From: Syntrophomonadaceae bacterium
GTDB taxonomy: Bacteria > Bacillota > Dethiobacteria > DTU022 > UBA8154
Assembly: GCA_003556225.1 (NCBI GenBank)
Contig: PWRN01000069.1
Coordinates: 1-33,637 of the forward strand
Length of the DNA stretch: 33,637 bases
Reading direction: 5' to 3'
The first letter of the stretch is position 1, and each line of letters begins with the position of its first letter. This document shows, in pieces, positions 1 to 7,679 of the stretch. A program made the translations under genes and the position numbers. The notes beneath the pieces are model-generated. The model was given only the letters and a program-made list of their open reading frames with translations. It was not told where the DNA came from and did not search any database.

Positions 1-291
1 CTGTTCTGGGCGAACAAAAGCGAGCAGGAGCTGCTTTTTACCGGGGAGCTGAAGACCATGGAAAAAGAGTTGAAAAGCCTCAACCTGGTCTTTGTGATGT
101 CCCGGCAAGAGGACTGGCCCGGAGAAAAGGGCCGCGTGGATGGAAAACTGATTCAAAAATATGTTTCTGACCTCACAGTCCCCGATTACTACGTCTGCGG
201 TCCACCGGCCATGAGTAAAGCGGTCATTGCTGAATTACAAACCCTGGGCATTAAGCGCCGGCAGATCCACCACGAGTTGTTCGAGTTTTAG
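1..291 (+). CDS. Ferredoxin/NAD(P)H reductase-type FAD-binding oxidoreductase, C-terminal part (partial)
   Basis: The frame is open from the first base of the window, so this is the 3' end of a longer gene. The visible 96 residues look like the NAD(P)-binding half of a ferredoxin-NADP+ reductase-like enzyme. It starts with an LFWANK segment (the strand/helix where FNR-family proteins have LFYGNR), continues with a VMSRQEDW strand, and ends with a YYVCGPPAM motif (the conserved CGPP(A/P)M nicotinamide-binding loop) and a final helix of the type GIKRRQIHHELF. The family moves electrons between NAD(P)H and a flavin/iron-sulfur partner. The substrate cannot be told because the FAD domain and any fused domains lie outside the window. 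The DUF4321 gene follows after 31 bases and may be co-transcribed. Confidence 0.8.
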   Translation: MFWANKSEQELLFTGELKTMEKELKSLNLVFVMSRQEDWPGEKGRVDGKLIQKYVSDLTVPDYYVCGPPAMSKAVIAELQTLGIKRRQIHHELFEF

Positions 292-322
292 TTCTTATCG
301 AGATCAAAAGTGGAGGTGATTC

Positions 323-580
323 ATGTTGAAAGCATCGAAAAACACGGGAATGTTGATCTTGCTCCTGGTGATCGGCAGTATCTTCGGAAGCCTGATCGGA
401 AATGCGCTGGAGGAGTTCGTGCCATTTTTAAGTTACGGCCAGGCTGTGGGCCTGAACCCCACAACCCTTGACCTGGCGGCATTGAATATTACCTTTGGGT
501 TCTCTTTGCAGTTGAATATCGCCTCGATTATCGGTTTTTTTATCGCCCTCTTCATCTATACCCGCTACTTGAGGTTTTAG
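323..580 (+). CDS. DUF4321 small membrane protein
   Basis: An 85-residue protein with two predicted membrane helices: about residues 8-28 (MLILLLVIGSIFGSLIG) and 62-80 (ASIIGFFIALFIYT). Between them is a PFLSYGQAVGL...TTLDLAALNITFGFSLQLN stretch. This length, the GS-GS glycine pattern of helix 1 and the TLDL..L.ITFGF core match DUF4321, a family known almost only from Clostridia and often found near cell-shape genes; its function is unknown. A strong ribosome binding site (GGAGGTGA) stands 4 bases before the ATG. It follows the partial reductase gene in the same direction. Confidence 0.85.
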   Translation: MLKASKNTGMLILLLVIGSIFGSLIGNALEEFVPFLSYGQAVGLNPTTLDLAALNITFGFSLQLNIASIIGFFIALFIYTRYLRF

Positions 581-650
581 CGGAAACCCATCGGGCCAAG
601 AACCCGCCGCTATCCATCAATATCACGACAGACCCTTACCCCATACATAA

Positions 651-701
651 AACATAAAAAAACCCGGGATGAAGTGCCGCAGGGAAACCCTGCGGCACTT
701 C
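651..701 (-). terminator. Rho-independent-type terminator of the nadA-nadC transcript
   Basis: A perfect 14-bp stem (671-684 pairing with 688-701, arm GAAGTGCCGCAGGG) closes a 3-base loop. On the minus strand it is followed, after about nine bases, by a run of T (the A-run at 655-662), which fits the end of the minus-strand nadC transcript at 779. On the plus strand there is no T-run after the stem, though the hairpin could still slow transcripts coming from the DUF4321 gene. Confidence 0.7.
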
Positions 702-778
702 AACTCGAGTCCATGTAGGCGAGAAAGCCTGTGTTCGAGAATCTCTCTGGTACGTCAAGCTGGATCAACGACCCGCGT

Positions 779-1606
779 TTACTGCAGATTTAAAGCGATA
801 TCCAGGGACGGGCTGCCTGTCGTCAAATAGCCCAGGGAAATATAATCCACGCCAGTTTTGGCTACCTCCAGCAATCGTTCCGGGGTAATGCCACCCGAGG
901 CCTCAACCAGCGCCTGGCCTTCGATCACGGCAACAGCCTGGCTCATCACGCCGCTTTCCATGTTATCCAGCATGATCAGATCGACACCGCAGGCCAGGGC
1001 TTCCCGAACTTCCTCCAGGTTGGTTACTTCTACTTCTATTTTTACCGGAAATCCACAGTGTTGGCGAACCCGGGTCACCGCTTCCGCAATGGAGCCGGCT
1101 CCCTTGATGTGGTTGTCCTTGATCAGCACCATGTCGGAAAGGTTGAAACGGTGGTTTTCGCCGCCCCCCACCCGCACCGCGTACTTATCCAGCACACGCA
1201 GCCCGGGGACAGTTTTCCTCGTGTCGGTGACACGCGCTTTCGTCCCTGCCACGGCTTCCACGGCGGTCCGCGTGCTGGTCGCGATTCCTGACATCCGCTG
1301 CAAAAAATTAAGGGCAACCCGTTCCCCGGTGAGGATGCCGGCAGCAGGCCCATTTAGCCGGACCAGGACATCTCCTGGAGCGGCTGCATAGCCGTCGCCG
1401 ACTTCGGGAGCAAACTCCACCTGTTGATCCACCTGGCAAAAAACCTCGCGGGCAAGATCAATGCCAGCAATGATCCCGGCCCGGCGGGCCTCGATGGAGG
1501 CCTCTGCCTGCTCATCGGTAAAAATGCTCTCCGTGGTGCGGTCACCCCATCCCACATCCTCGGCCAGGGCCCGGGTAACCAGTTCTGCATAGGTTAACCT
1601 GTGCAC
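779..1606 (-). CDS. nadC: Nicotinate-nucleotide pyrophosphorylase (quinolinate phosphoribosyltransferase)
   Basis: Converts quinolinate and PRPP to nicotinate mononucleotide, CO2 and PPi, the third step of de novo NAD synthesis. Seen in the sequence: the DTRKTVPGLR loop, HRFNLSDMVLIKDNHI, the EVEVTN strand, IMLDNM and EASGGI, all hallmarks of the QPRTase alpha/beta barrel; about 275 residues is the normal length. The frame can be extended to a TTG at 1621, but that TTG precedes an AGGAGG that sits 5 bases before an in-frame GTG at 1606, so I use the GTG. It is downstream of nadA, with a 52-base gap, and followed by a strong hairpin. Expression is probably from the NiaR-controlled promoter before nadA. 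Confidence 0.96.
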   Translation of the reverse strand: MHRLTYAELVTRALAEDVGWGDRTTESIFTDEQAEASIEARRAGIIAGIDLAREVFCQVDQQVEFAPEVGDGYAAAPGDVLVRLNGPAAGILTGERVALNFLQRMSGIATSTRTAVEAVAGTKARVTDTRKTVPGLRVLDKYAVRVGGGENHRFNLSDMVLIKDNHIKGAGSIAEAVTRVRQHCGFPVKIEVEVTNLEEVREALACGVDLIMLDNMESGVMSQAVAVIEGQALVEASGGITPERLLEVAKTGVDYISLGYLTTGSPSLDIALNLQ

Positions 1607-1658
1607 ATTTTCCTCCTGCAACGCGGGATCTGCCGCGCGAATGATTGTTCCAGCTTCT

Positions 1659-2591
1659 TTAAGAAACGGTGGCCAGCATGCGTTCCAGGGCCTTGCGCGC
1701 CGGCACGGCGATATTTTCCGGAACGGAGACCTGGGGCTGCATACTTTCCAGGCAGTCCACGATCTTTTCCAGGTTCATGAGTTTCATTGTCGGACAAAGC
1801 ATATCCCCGGAGAGAGCATAAAAGGATTTTTCAGGATTCTCTTTCCTCAGCCTATAGAGCATCCCGATCTCGGTGCCCACCACGATCTCTCGATGTTCCG
1901 TCTCCCGGGCAAATCGCAGCATTCCTCCCGTGGAACACACCTGGTCAGCAGCGCTGACTACACCGGGAGTGCATTCCGGGTGAACCATGATCACGGCATC
2001 GGGATAGGCCCGGCGGGCTGCGGCGACACTTTCAGGTTTGACACAATCATGGGATTCACAATATCCGTCCCAGGGAATGATGTGCTTCTCCGTGTTGCAG
2101 GCCACAAAGTGCGCGAGATTGCGATCGGGGACAAAAAGCACTTCCTCCTGAGGAAGGGCATCCACGACGGCAACAGCGTTAGCTGAAGTAACGCAGACAT
2201 CACTTAAAGCTTTGACTTCTGCAGACGAATTAACATATGAAACCACCGCGGCAGCGGGATACTGTTCTTTCCATGCCCTGAGTTCGTCTCCGGTGATCAT
2301 ATCGGCCAGGGAGCAACCGGCCGTGTAATCGGGCAGCAAGACCGTTTTCTCCGGTGAAAGGATGGAGGCCACCTCGGCCATGAATAAAACTCCACAGAAA
2401 ACAATCACGTCTTTACCTGGAAGATCAGCCGCTTTCTGGCTCAATTCAAAGGAATCACCCACGTAGTCAGCCACATCCAGCACTTCGGGAACCTGGTAAT
2501 TGTGTGCAATGATTAAAGCATTCCTTTGTGCTTTTAATCTCTCCAGCTTTTCTAAAAGCACTTCCTTCCTGTTTCTCATCACAACGGTCAT
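1659..2591 (-). CDS. nadA: Quinolinate synthase A
   Basis: Condenses iminoaspartate (made by NadB) with dihydroxyacetone phosphate to quinolinate, using a [4Fe-4S] cluster. About 310 residues, normal for the family. Likely cluster ligands are C93 (AGCSLADM), C178 (WDGYC) and C266 (SGDMLCPTMK), whose spacing matches the three ligands known in other NadA proteins. Other family motifs are AHNYQ near residue 30, GDSFELS near 45, VNSSAEVKA near 120 and HPEC near 204. The first ATG (2591) has only a weak ribosome binding site, and an in-frame ATG at 2579 is an alternative. It lies between niaR and nadC; its promoter and probable operator fill the niaR-nadA gap. Confidence 0.96.
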   Translation of the reverse strand: MTVVMRNRKEVLLEKLERLKAQRNALIIAHNYQVPEVLDVADYVGDSFELSQKAADLPGKDVIVFCGVLFMAEVASILSPEKTVLLPDYTAGCSLADMITGDELRAWKEQYPAAAVVSYVNSSAEVKALSDVCVTSANAVAVVDALPQEEVLFVPDRNLAHFVACNTEKHIIPWDGYCESHDCVKPESVAAARRAYPDAVIMVHPECTPGVVSAADQVCSTGGMLRFARETEHREIVVGTEIGMLYRLRKENPEKSFYALSGDMLCPTMKLMNLEKIVDCLESMQPQVSVPENIAVPARKALERMLATVS

Positions 2592-2613
2592 CCTTTGCTA
2601 GAAAGTTGAATTC

Positions 2614-2642
2614 ATTATGGCACGGTCCAGGTGTCTTGTCAA
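2614..2642 (-). promoter_or_regulatory. SigmaA-type promoter of nadA-nadC
   Basis: Read on the minus strand: TTGACA (2642-2637), a 17-base spacer, then CATAAT (2619-2614). The -35 is a perfect match and the -10 has one mismatch. It starts a transcript about 15-20 bases before the nadA start, so nadA-nadC can be expressed separately from niaR. The -35 box is inside the inverted repeat proposed as the NiaR operator. Confidence 0.8.
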
Positions 2643-2655
2643 CTGTCATGACAAG
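2629..2655. promoter_or_regulatory. Probable NiaR operator over the nadA -35 box
   Basis: Two overlapping signals are visible. One is the inverted repeat CTTGTCA (2635-2641) / TGACAAG (2649-2655) with a 7-base spacer. The other is the 18-mer AGGTGTCTTGTCAACTGT (2629-2646), which recurs at the nadB promoter (17906-17923, opposite strand) with 16 of 18 bases identical. In both cases the -35 hexamer falls at the same place in the motif, the geometry expected for repression. Assignment to NiaR is inferred from the neighbouring repressor gene. Confidence 0.7.
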
Positions 2656-2682
2656 TTATTCGCGGAACATGCGCAAAGAGCC

Positions 2683-3201
2683 TTACTTCACCAGGTAGCC
2701 GGCCCGGTCCAGGGCGGTGATGATCTCGTCCAGCGTCTCCTGGTCGGGGGCTTCAATGGTGTGCAGGTGAATGCCCCCGGTGAGGGTCAAAAGAGGATTG
2801 GCGCGGGTACTGGAAAGCTTGTCTTTAAATTGCTCGACATCCCTGCGGTTGGAAATCATCAAGCTGCCCTGCAGTTCGCCGTAGACGGGGTGCTCGATAA
2901 ACACATCGACAACCGTCCCGCCCAGGTCTACGATGATGCCCAGCTCTTCCCCGATCTCATGGCGGGTGTGTCGGCAGGCGATACGGGCGCGGGGCCGTTT
3001 TTCATGGTTTTCCGGGGAATAAACCAGGTAACCCCGGGGAGTCGCCAGGATCTGCTCCCCGGCAGCCCTCAGGATGGCAATATCCTGCACCACAACTTGG
3101 CGGCTGACGCCGAACTGGCTGGCCAGCCGGGTTCCGGTGACAGGATGAGCTGACGTTCTCAATAATTCTATGATTTGGGCCCTACGCTGCTCATTTTCCA
3201 C
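2683..3201 (-). CDS. niaR: NiaR-type transcriptional repressor of NAD synthesis (HTH + 3H domain)
   Basis: A 172-residue protein. Residues about 5-55 form a winged-helix HTH_11 domain (RRAQIIELL...LASQFGVSRQVVVQDIAILRA). Residues about 75-170 form the 3H ligand domain, named for three conserved histidines; histidines occur in CRHTRHEIGEE and GGIHLHTIEA. In characterised Firmicutes and Thermotoga proteins (YrxA/NiaR) this family represses NAD synthesis or niacin uptake genes with nicotinic acid as co-repressor. It sits directly upstream of nadA on the same strand, 91 bases away, which supports the role. A GGAGGGTGCTGGCGTGG-type leader precedes the ATG. No copy of the nadA/nadB motif was seen before niaR itself, so autoregulation is not evident. 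Confidence 0.92.
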   Translation of the reverse strand: MENEQRRAQIIELLRTSAHPVTGTRLASQFGVSRQVVVQDIAILRAAGEQILATPRGYLVYSPENHEKRPRARIACRHTRHEIGEELGIIVDLGGTVVDVFIEHPVYGELQGSLMISNRRDVEQFKDKLSSTRANPLLTLTGGIHLHTIEAPDQETLDEIITALDRAGYLVK

Positions 3202-3418
3202 GCCAGCACCCTCCTTTCGTGGGACATCGCATACCCCATCGCATACCCGTCAACATAAAGCTCTCTCAGTGCTTGCCCGCCAGCCGTTGATCAAATGCCA
3301 GCCCACTCTTCTATTTTATCACATTATGGTATAATGATAAGGACAAACTGATCCTCGATAACGTTGCAGGCCTTGGACCTGTGCTGATAAAAAAGGCGTT
3401 TCCAGGGAGGTTTAGATC
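3202..3418. promoter_or_regulatory. niaR / CC-motif gene divergent region with an extended -10 promoter (plus strand)
   Basis: An extended -10 element TGGTATAAT lies at 3327-3335 reading toward the CC-motif gene, with no good -35 at 16-18 bases. A clear ribosome binding site GGGAGG is at 3405-3410. An imperfect tandem repeat of ATCGCATACCC occurs at about 3226-3248, close to the niaR start. No gene was seen here. Confidence 0.55.
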
Positions 3419-3715
3419 ATGATCCCTTTGCGTATTCACCCCGGGGCAAAGCAGTGGATGAAGGAGAAAGGAATCACCACGTTGACCGTGAGGCAAATTT
3501 CCGTCCTGCCCGGAGGCTGTTGCAGCAGTGGAGCCATCGAACTCCTTGCCGAGCCGGGAACCCCTTCCCGGCCAGAGAACTTTCAAAAAGTATGCAGCCA
3601 GGATTTTGAGGTATATTTTCCGCTAGCTTTATACCAGCGGCTCGCGGCACCTTACCTGATTCTGCAGAATTACGGGTTGTTCAAAAGCTTGCGGGTTGTC
3701 GATACGGCCTGGTAA
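3419..3715 (+). CDS. Small CC-motif (HesB/IscA-like, CC/Se family) protein
   Basis: A 98-residue soluble protein. The N-terminus (RIHPGAKQWMKEKGITTLTV) resembles the opening of HesB/IscA-like folds, followed by a glycine-rich LPGGCCSSGAIELL turn carrying adjacent cysteines (residues 34-35), then an FEVYFPLALYQRL strand. This arrangement fits the small family in which the pair is CC or, in relatives, Cys-selenocysteine; here both are ordinary Cys codons (tgt tgc). The biochemical role is unknown; redox or metal handling is a guess. GGGAGG stands 8 bases before the ATG. Its last 35 bases overlap the end of the DNA methyltransferase gene on the other strand. Confidence 0.7.
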   Translation: MIPLRIHPGAKQWMKEKGITTLTVRQISVLPGGCCSSGAIELLAEPGTPSRPENFQKVCSQDFEVYFPLALYQRLAAPYLILQNYGLFKSLRVVDTAW

Positions 3716-4985
3716 CTTTTCTAAACAGCACGACCCGGTTCGTATTGGTCCCCGCGCGATTGTTGTTAATGCCCCAGATATTCGAGGTCTTGGTGAAATC
3801 CTGCTGGTTAATGAGCACCCCTTCGCAGGTAAACCCGGCCCGCAGGCCCAGGGGGATCACGTGTTCTTCCAGGCGGACGGTGCCGCTGCGGACCTCACCC
3901 ACTTCAAAAGCCACCCAGCCGCCCGTGCGGGTAACCCGGAACAGCTCGCTGAATACCCCTGCCATCACTGCCGTCCAATCCTCCAGCTTTCGCGTCACGG
4001 TTAGTCTTTGTTCGATTTCCCGGGCGTCCACGGCGTTGAACCAGCAGCGCAGCCAGTTGTCCTGGCTGTACTGGACCACGTCCAAAAAGGGTGGAGACGT
4101 AACGGTGAGCTGAACGGTGTTGTCGGCGATTTCAGGTGTGTCCCGGGCATCCTTCTCCAGGAAGAGGGCCGAAGAGCCCGCCCGGCGCAGGTTGTGGGTC
4201 ATCTCCGGGTTCATGTTCTTTAGCAGGGCTTTCGACTTGCGCAGGATGAGGCTGCGGGTATCCCGATACTCCGGTTCCTGCCGGCGGTTTCGGTTTATTT
4301 TCTTCTGCCGCTCTGCAGAAGCTGCCTGGTTGGGCGGCAGAGTGTATACAGAGAAAAAGCCCCGGGAATGTCCCGTCAGCCGGTTCGTTGCCACCATGCG
4401 GATCCATTGATCCGCCGTATCTTCAAGGCCTTGTTCGCTCCGCTGCTGCAAGTAACCCTGCAGGGAAACAATTTCACCCAGCGTTTCCCGATGGAAAAAC
4501 ATGGAAAGATCGATTTCGGCCAAACGTGTCTTGTCCACGGGGATCGCGAGCAAGCGTTGATGAATTTCTTCCAAATCCGGGATACTTAAGCGTGGCCGGC
4601 ATAGGATCCCGCTCAAGGGGTTTACATCATTGGAAATCACGTTCCGCCCCAGCAGAGCCGCCTCCAGTACCGTGGTACCCCGACCGCTGAAGGGGTCATA
4701 AACATTATCTCCTTGCTCCGTTAACAGCTCGATAAAAAACCGGGGCAGCTGGGGTTTAAAACAGGCCCGGTACGAGATCTCATGGAGGGAAGCAGCCTGC
4801 CTCTGGCGAGAGGTCCAAAACTCATTGATATACACGGGTAGCGGTCCCCCGGGACCGGTCAGTGTAGTGAAATGCGTCATGCGCCTGGAAGGCACTATTT
4901 TAAGCTGTACGCCAGAAGGATCGTTTTCAAAAAAAGTGTATTCGCGTAAATGGCGATGCAGGTCCAGGCATTTTTTCATGCGCAC
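3681..4985 (-). CDS. Site-specific DNA methyltransferase (N6-adenine/N4-cytosine type), orphan
   Basis: About 434 residues. Motif I (SAM-binding) is NVYDPFSGRGTT near residue 98, followed by LEAALLGRNVISNDVNP. The catalytic motif IV is TSPPF near residue 297, in the (S/N)PP(Y/F/W) form of amino-methyltransferases. The order I before IV with a roughly 190-residue insert points to a non-beta class. The insert (DLEEIHQRL...KINRNRRQEPEYRDTR) probably holds target recognition. No restriction endonuclease or specificity subunit is adjacent, so it looks like an orphan or housekeeping modification enzyme. The start is ambiguous: TTG 5003, ATG 5000, GTG 4985 and ATG 4979 are in frame. GTG 4985 has GGGGAGG six bases upstream and is preferred. 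It overlaps the CC-motif gene by 35 bases, tail to tail. Confidence 0.85.
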   Translation of the reverse strand: MRMKKCLDLHRHLREYTFFENDPSGVQLKIVPSRRMTHFTTLTGPGGPLPVYINEFWTSRQRQAASLHEISYRACFKPQLPRFFIELLTEQGDNVYDPFSGRGTTVLEAALLGRNVISNDVNPLSGILCRPRLSIPDLEEIHQRLLAIPVDKTRLAEIDLSMFFHRETLGEIVSLQGYLQQRSEQGLEDTADQWIRMVATNRLTGHSRGFFSVYTLPPNQAASAERQKKINRNRRQEPEYRDTRSLILRKSKALLKNMNPEMTHNLRRAGSSALFLEKDARDTPEIADNTVQLTVTSPPFLDVVQYSQDNWLRCWFNAVDAREIEQRLTVTRKLEDWTAVMAGVFSELFRVTRTGGWVAFEVGEVRSGTVRLEEHVIPLGLRAGFTCEGVLINQQDFTKTSNIWGINNNRAGTNTNRVVLFRKVTRPYRQPASF

Positions 4986-5118
4986 CTTATTCCTCCCCAT
5001 CAATCTCCAGGGTTAAATTAGGCATGGGGGTCGTGTTTCCCTGCTCAAACTCACCACTTTGTGATGAATAAAATATGAGCGGGGGTTTGGAGCAACGTAT
5101 TTAGAGCAAAGCAATCGC

Positions 5119-5184
5119 ACCTGCGCAGGTAACAGAGAGGTCGTCTTCGCGTCCGTATACTTTTTTTTTGTTCTACGATATAAT
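5119..5184 (+). promoter_or_regulatory. Promoter region of the LhgO-like gene, with a 12-bp palindrome
   Basis: A perfect -10 TATAAT is at 5179-5184; the -35 is poor. It directly precedes the GTG at 5185 of the longest frame, which therefore cannot be a start. About 50 bases upstream is a perfect palindrome, ACCTGCGCAGGT (5119-5130), a candidate regulator site. Confidence 0.55.
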
Positions 5185-5214
5185 GTGAAAAAATCTCTCT
5201 TGCCCGGAGGATCC

Positions 5215-6342
5215 ATGGAAAAAACCGACATTGTAATCATCGGAGCGGGGGTGATCGGCCTGGCCGTTGCCCTGCAAACCGTGGAAAGGCACCCACAGAA
5301 AACCATTATCCTGCTGGAACAGCACGAAACGTTCGGCCAGGAAACGTCCAGCCGAAACAGCGAAGTTATCCATGCCGGGATTTATTATCCCCGGGGAAGC
5401 CTCAAAGCCCGGCTCTGCGTGGAAGGGAAAGACCTCCTGTACGACTTTTGCCAGCGCTGGGATGTCCCCCACCAGAAGACGGGCAAGTTGATCATTGCCC
5501 GTGACCCCTCGGAGATTGCCGTTTTGGAGGATCTGATGGAACAGGGGGCAAAAAACGGGGTTGATGACCTGGTCTATCTTGAAAAAGCACGGGTCCGCCG
5601 CCTGGAACCTCATATCTACGCCGAAGGCGCAATATTATCACCCTCCACGGGGATTATTCACTCCCACCGCCTGATGTCCCAGCTGGATTTCCAGGCACGT
5701 CAGAAGCTTGTGCTCATGGGGTACCGGCACCGGGTCACCGCTGTGACGCGCATCAGGGCAGGTTACCGTGTGGATTTGCTGGATCCAGAAAACCGACGGG
5801 AAACCCTCAACTGCCAGTGGCTGGTCAACGCGGCGGGGCTCCATGCCGACCGCATCGCTGCCATGCTGGGCATTGACCTGAACCGTTATGGCTACCGCAT
5901 TACACCCTGCAAGGGGGAGTACTTCAGTATCGATTATGCCAAGTCGAACCTGGTGTCCCGCCTGGTCTACCCTCCACCGCTGCAGGGTTTAACAGGCCTG
6001 GGTGTCCACCTGACCCGCTCCCTGGACGGCCGCCTGCGACTGGGGCCCAATGCATTTTTTGTCGAGGAACTCGATTACAGTGTTGACCCGGATCATGCCG
6101 GGGAATTTTACGAAGCGGCCCGCACGTTTTTGCCTTTTTTGGAGCTGACGGATTTACAGCCGGAAATGGCCGGAATTCGCCCCAAGCTGCAGGGTTCTGA
6201 AAAAGCCTTTCGCGACTTTATCATCCAACATGAAAAAGACCGCGGCCTGGAAGGAGCCGTTAACCTCGTGGGGATTGAATCTCCCGGTCTAACCTGTTGT
6301 CTGAGTATTGGACGGATGGTGGCAGAGATGATCGAGTGTTAA
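5215..6342 (+). CDS. FAD-dependent oxidoreductase, L-2-hydroxyglutarate oxidase (LhgO)-like
   Basis: About 375 residues of the DAO (D-amino-acid oxidase/glycerol-3-phosphate dehydrogenase) superfamily. The N-terminal FAD-binding motif is DIVIIGAGVIGLAVA, followed by SSRNSEVIHAGIYYP (typical of LhgO), KTGKLIIA, an STGIIHSHRLM substrate-domain segment, VNAAGLHADRIA, PCKGEYFS and a C-terminal GIESPGLTCCLSIGRMV FAD loop. LhgO oxidises L-2-hydroxyglutarate to 2-oxoglutarate; close relatives act on glycerol-3-phosphate or other 2-hydroxyacids, so the substrate is not certain. The start is ATG 5215 after CCCGGAGG; a longer frame from GTG 5185 is excluded because it abuts the -10 box. cutA follows on the same strand after 63 bases. 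Confidence 0.83.
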   Translation: MEKTDIVIIGAGVIGLAVALQTVERHPQKTIILLEQHETFGQETSSRNSEVIHAGIYYPRGSLKARLCVEGKDLLYDFCQRWDVPHQKTGKLIIARDPSEIAVLEDLMEQGAKNGVDDLVYLEKARVRRLEPHIYAEGAILSPSTGIIHSHRLMSQLDFQARQKLVLMGYRHRVTAVTRIRAGYRVDLLDPENRRETLNCQWLVNAAGLHADRIAAMLGIDLNRYGYRITPCKGEYFSIDYAKSNLVSRLVYPPPLQGLTGLGVHLTRSLDGRLRLGPNAFFVEELDYSVDPDHAGEFYEAARTFLPFLELTDLQPEMAGIRPKLQGSEKAFRDFIIQHEKDRGLEGAVNLVGIESPGLTCCLSIGRMVAEMIEC

Positions 6343-6405
6343 GAATGATGGGGCTTTTGATCATGAACAGGAGATTCTGTGTTCTGTGAAAGGAGGGAAC
6401 TTTTG

Positions 6406-6723
6406 ATGAGCCAATCCATGTTTTACATCACCGCCGGCGGGATGGAGGAAGCTGAAAAACTGGCCAAGATGCTGGTGGAAGCCAGACTCGCCGCCTGCAT
6501 CAACATCATCCCCCGCATGAAATCCTTTTTTTACTGGGAGGGAAAGGCACAAAACGAAGAGGAGGTCGTGATGGTCGGGAAAACCCGCACCGCTCTCCTG
6601 GAAAAAGTGGTGGAACAGGTCCGGAAAAACCATTCATATGATCTGCCCTGCGTGGTCTCCTGGAACCTGGACGGTGGCAACCCGGCTTTCCTGGACTGGA
6701 TCAACGAAGAAACAAAGGGGTAG
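6406..6723 (+). CDS. cutA: CutA1 divalent-cation tolerance protein
   Basis: A 105-residue protein with the CutA pattern: an N-terminal FYITAGGMEEAEKLAKMLVEARLAACINIIP, then SFFYWEGK.QNEEEVVMVGKT, a helix, and HSYDLPCVVSW...GNPAFLDWI. CutA1 forms very stable trimers with a PII-like ferredoxin fold and binds divalent metals; its physiological role is still debated. AGGAGG lies nine bases before the ATG at 6406; an upstream in-frame start at 6379 has no such site. It converges with porB (gap 38 bases), where a short GC-rich hairpin without a T-run is seen. Confidence 0.93.
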   Translation: MSQSMFYITAGGMEEAEKLAKMLVEARLAACINIIPRMKSFFYWEGKAQNEEEVVMVGKTRTALLEKVVEQVRKNHSYDLPCVVSWNLDGGNPAFLDWINEETKG

Positions 6724-6761
6724 GAAGCCGGGCGCATCGCCCCGGGGATAGAACCGCACGG

Positions 6762-7679
6762 TTACGACCAGTATTCATCTTCATAACGATACCGCTTGCT
6801 GGCTCGCTGGAGATAGTCCCAGTTCCGTTCCAGGTTCTCCTGGATCATCATCACATGCCCCGGTTCCAGGCTTGAAAATCGGCCTTGCAGCCGCAGATAG
6901 TCTTCCACGGGGGTATATTTCTCGGGCAGGTAGTTGAGCACGACTTCCCTGCCGCCTATCACTTCCATGAGCGGAAATAGCCGGGTTTCCACGGCCATCC
7001 GGGAGAGTTCGATGGACTTGTGACTTTCGCTGCCCCAGCCAGGTGGGCAAGGACTGAAAATATGAAAGAAACGGAATCCCCGGATTTCCATGGCTTTTTT
7101 TATCTTGGCCACCAGGTCCGAGGGATAGGCGATCGTTGCCGTCGCAATATAGGGAACATGGTGAGCGGCCATAATATGAACAATATCTTTTTTCGGGTTT
7201 TTGTTGACCAGGGGCGCAGGTGTTGTTGTCGAATAGGAGGCGTAGGGTGTCGCTGAACTGCGCTGCATACCGGTATTCATGTATGCTTCGTTATCATAAC
7301 AAATAAAGATAATATCTTCGTTGCGCTCGGCTGCCCCGGAAAGTCCCTGCAAGCCGATATCAAAGGTGCCCCCATCTCCGGCCAACAGCACAACCCGGGT
7401 TTCTGGAGAACCCAGACGCTGGAGACCTTTTTTCAACCCGCTGGCTACCGCTGCACCTGAGGGAAAGGGGCAGTGCACCACCGAAATATCCAGGGCCCGC
7501 AGGGGCCCGGCTCCCGCGATCACGCTCCAGCAAGAAGCGGTAATCACCAGCACCGTATCCTCGCCCAGGGTACGGGCGATATGGCGCACCGTAAGCACGG
7601 CCGCACAGCCCGGGCAGGCAGAGTGCCCGCTAAAGAGCTTTTCATCCAGTTCGAGCTGGCTCAAGATGGTTTTTTTCAC
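6762..7679 (-). CDS. porB: 2-Oxoacid:ferredoxin oxidoreductase, beta subunit (TPP-binding)
   Basis: A 305-residue TPP-binding subunit. The TPP/Mg motif runs from GDGGTFDIGLQ (from residue 101) to CYDNEAYMNTG (127-137). Four cysteines in PorB positions (C22, C25, C50, C211 in SPCPPGW) should bind the proximal [4Fe-4S] cluster. With PorA it would decarboxylate a 2-oxoacid to an acyl-CoA and reduce a cluster chain. The subunit pattern resembles pyruvate synthase, but oxalate, 2-oxoisovalerate or 2-oxoglutarate cannot be excluded. The start is GTG 7679, overlapping the porA stop by four bases, with GGAGGTGATC nine bases upstream. It is the last gene of the four-gene operon. Confidence 0.92.
   Translation of the reverse strand: MKKTILSQLELDEKLFSGHSACPGCAAVLTVRHIARTLGEDTVLVITASCWSVIAGAGPLRALDISVVHCPFPSGAAVASGLKKGLQRLGSPETRVVLLAGDGGTFDIGLQGLSGAAERNEDIIFICYDNEAYMNTGMQRSSATPYASYSTTTPAPLVNKNPKKDIVHIMAAHHVPYIATATIAYPSDLVAKIKKAMEIRGFRFFHIFSPCPPGWGSESHKSIELSRMAVETRLFPLMEVIGGREVVLNYLPEKYTPVEDYLRLQGRFSSLEPGHVMMIQENLERNWDYLQRASKRYRYEDEYWS

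Noticed and set aside
858-1391. Plus-strand frame of 177 codons opposite nadC
   Set aside because: Antisense to a clear nadC; Arg/Ser/Thr-rich translation without family features and no ribosome binding site.
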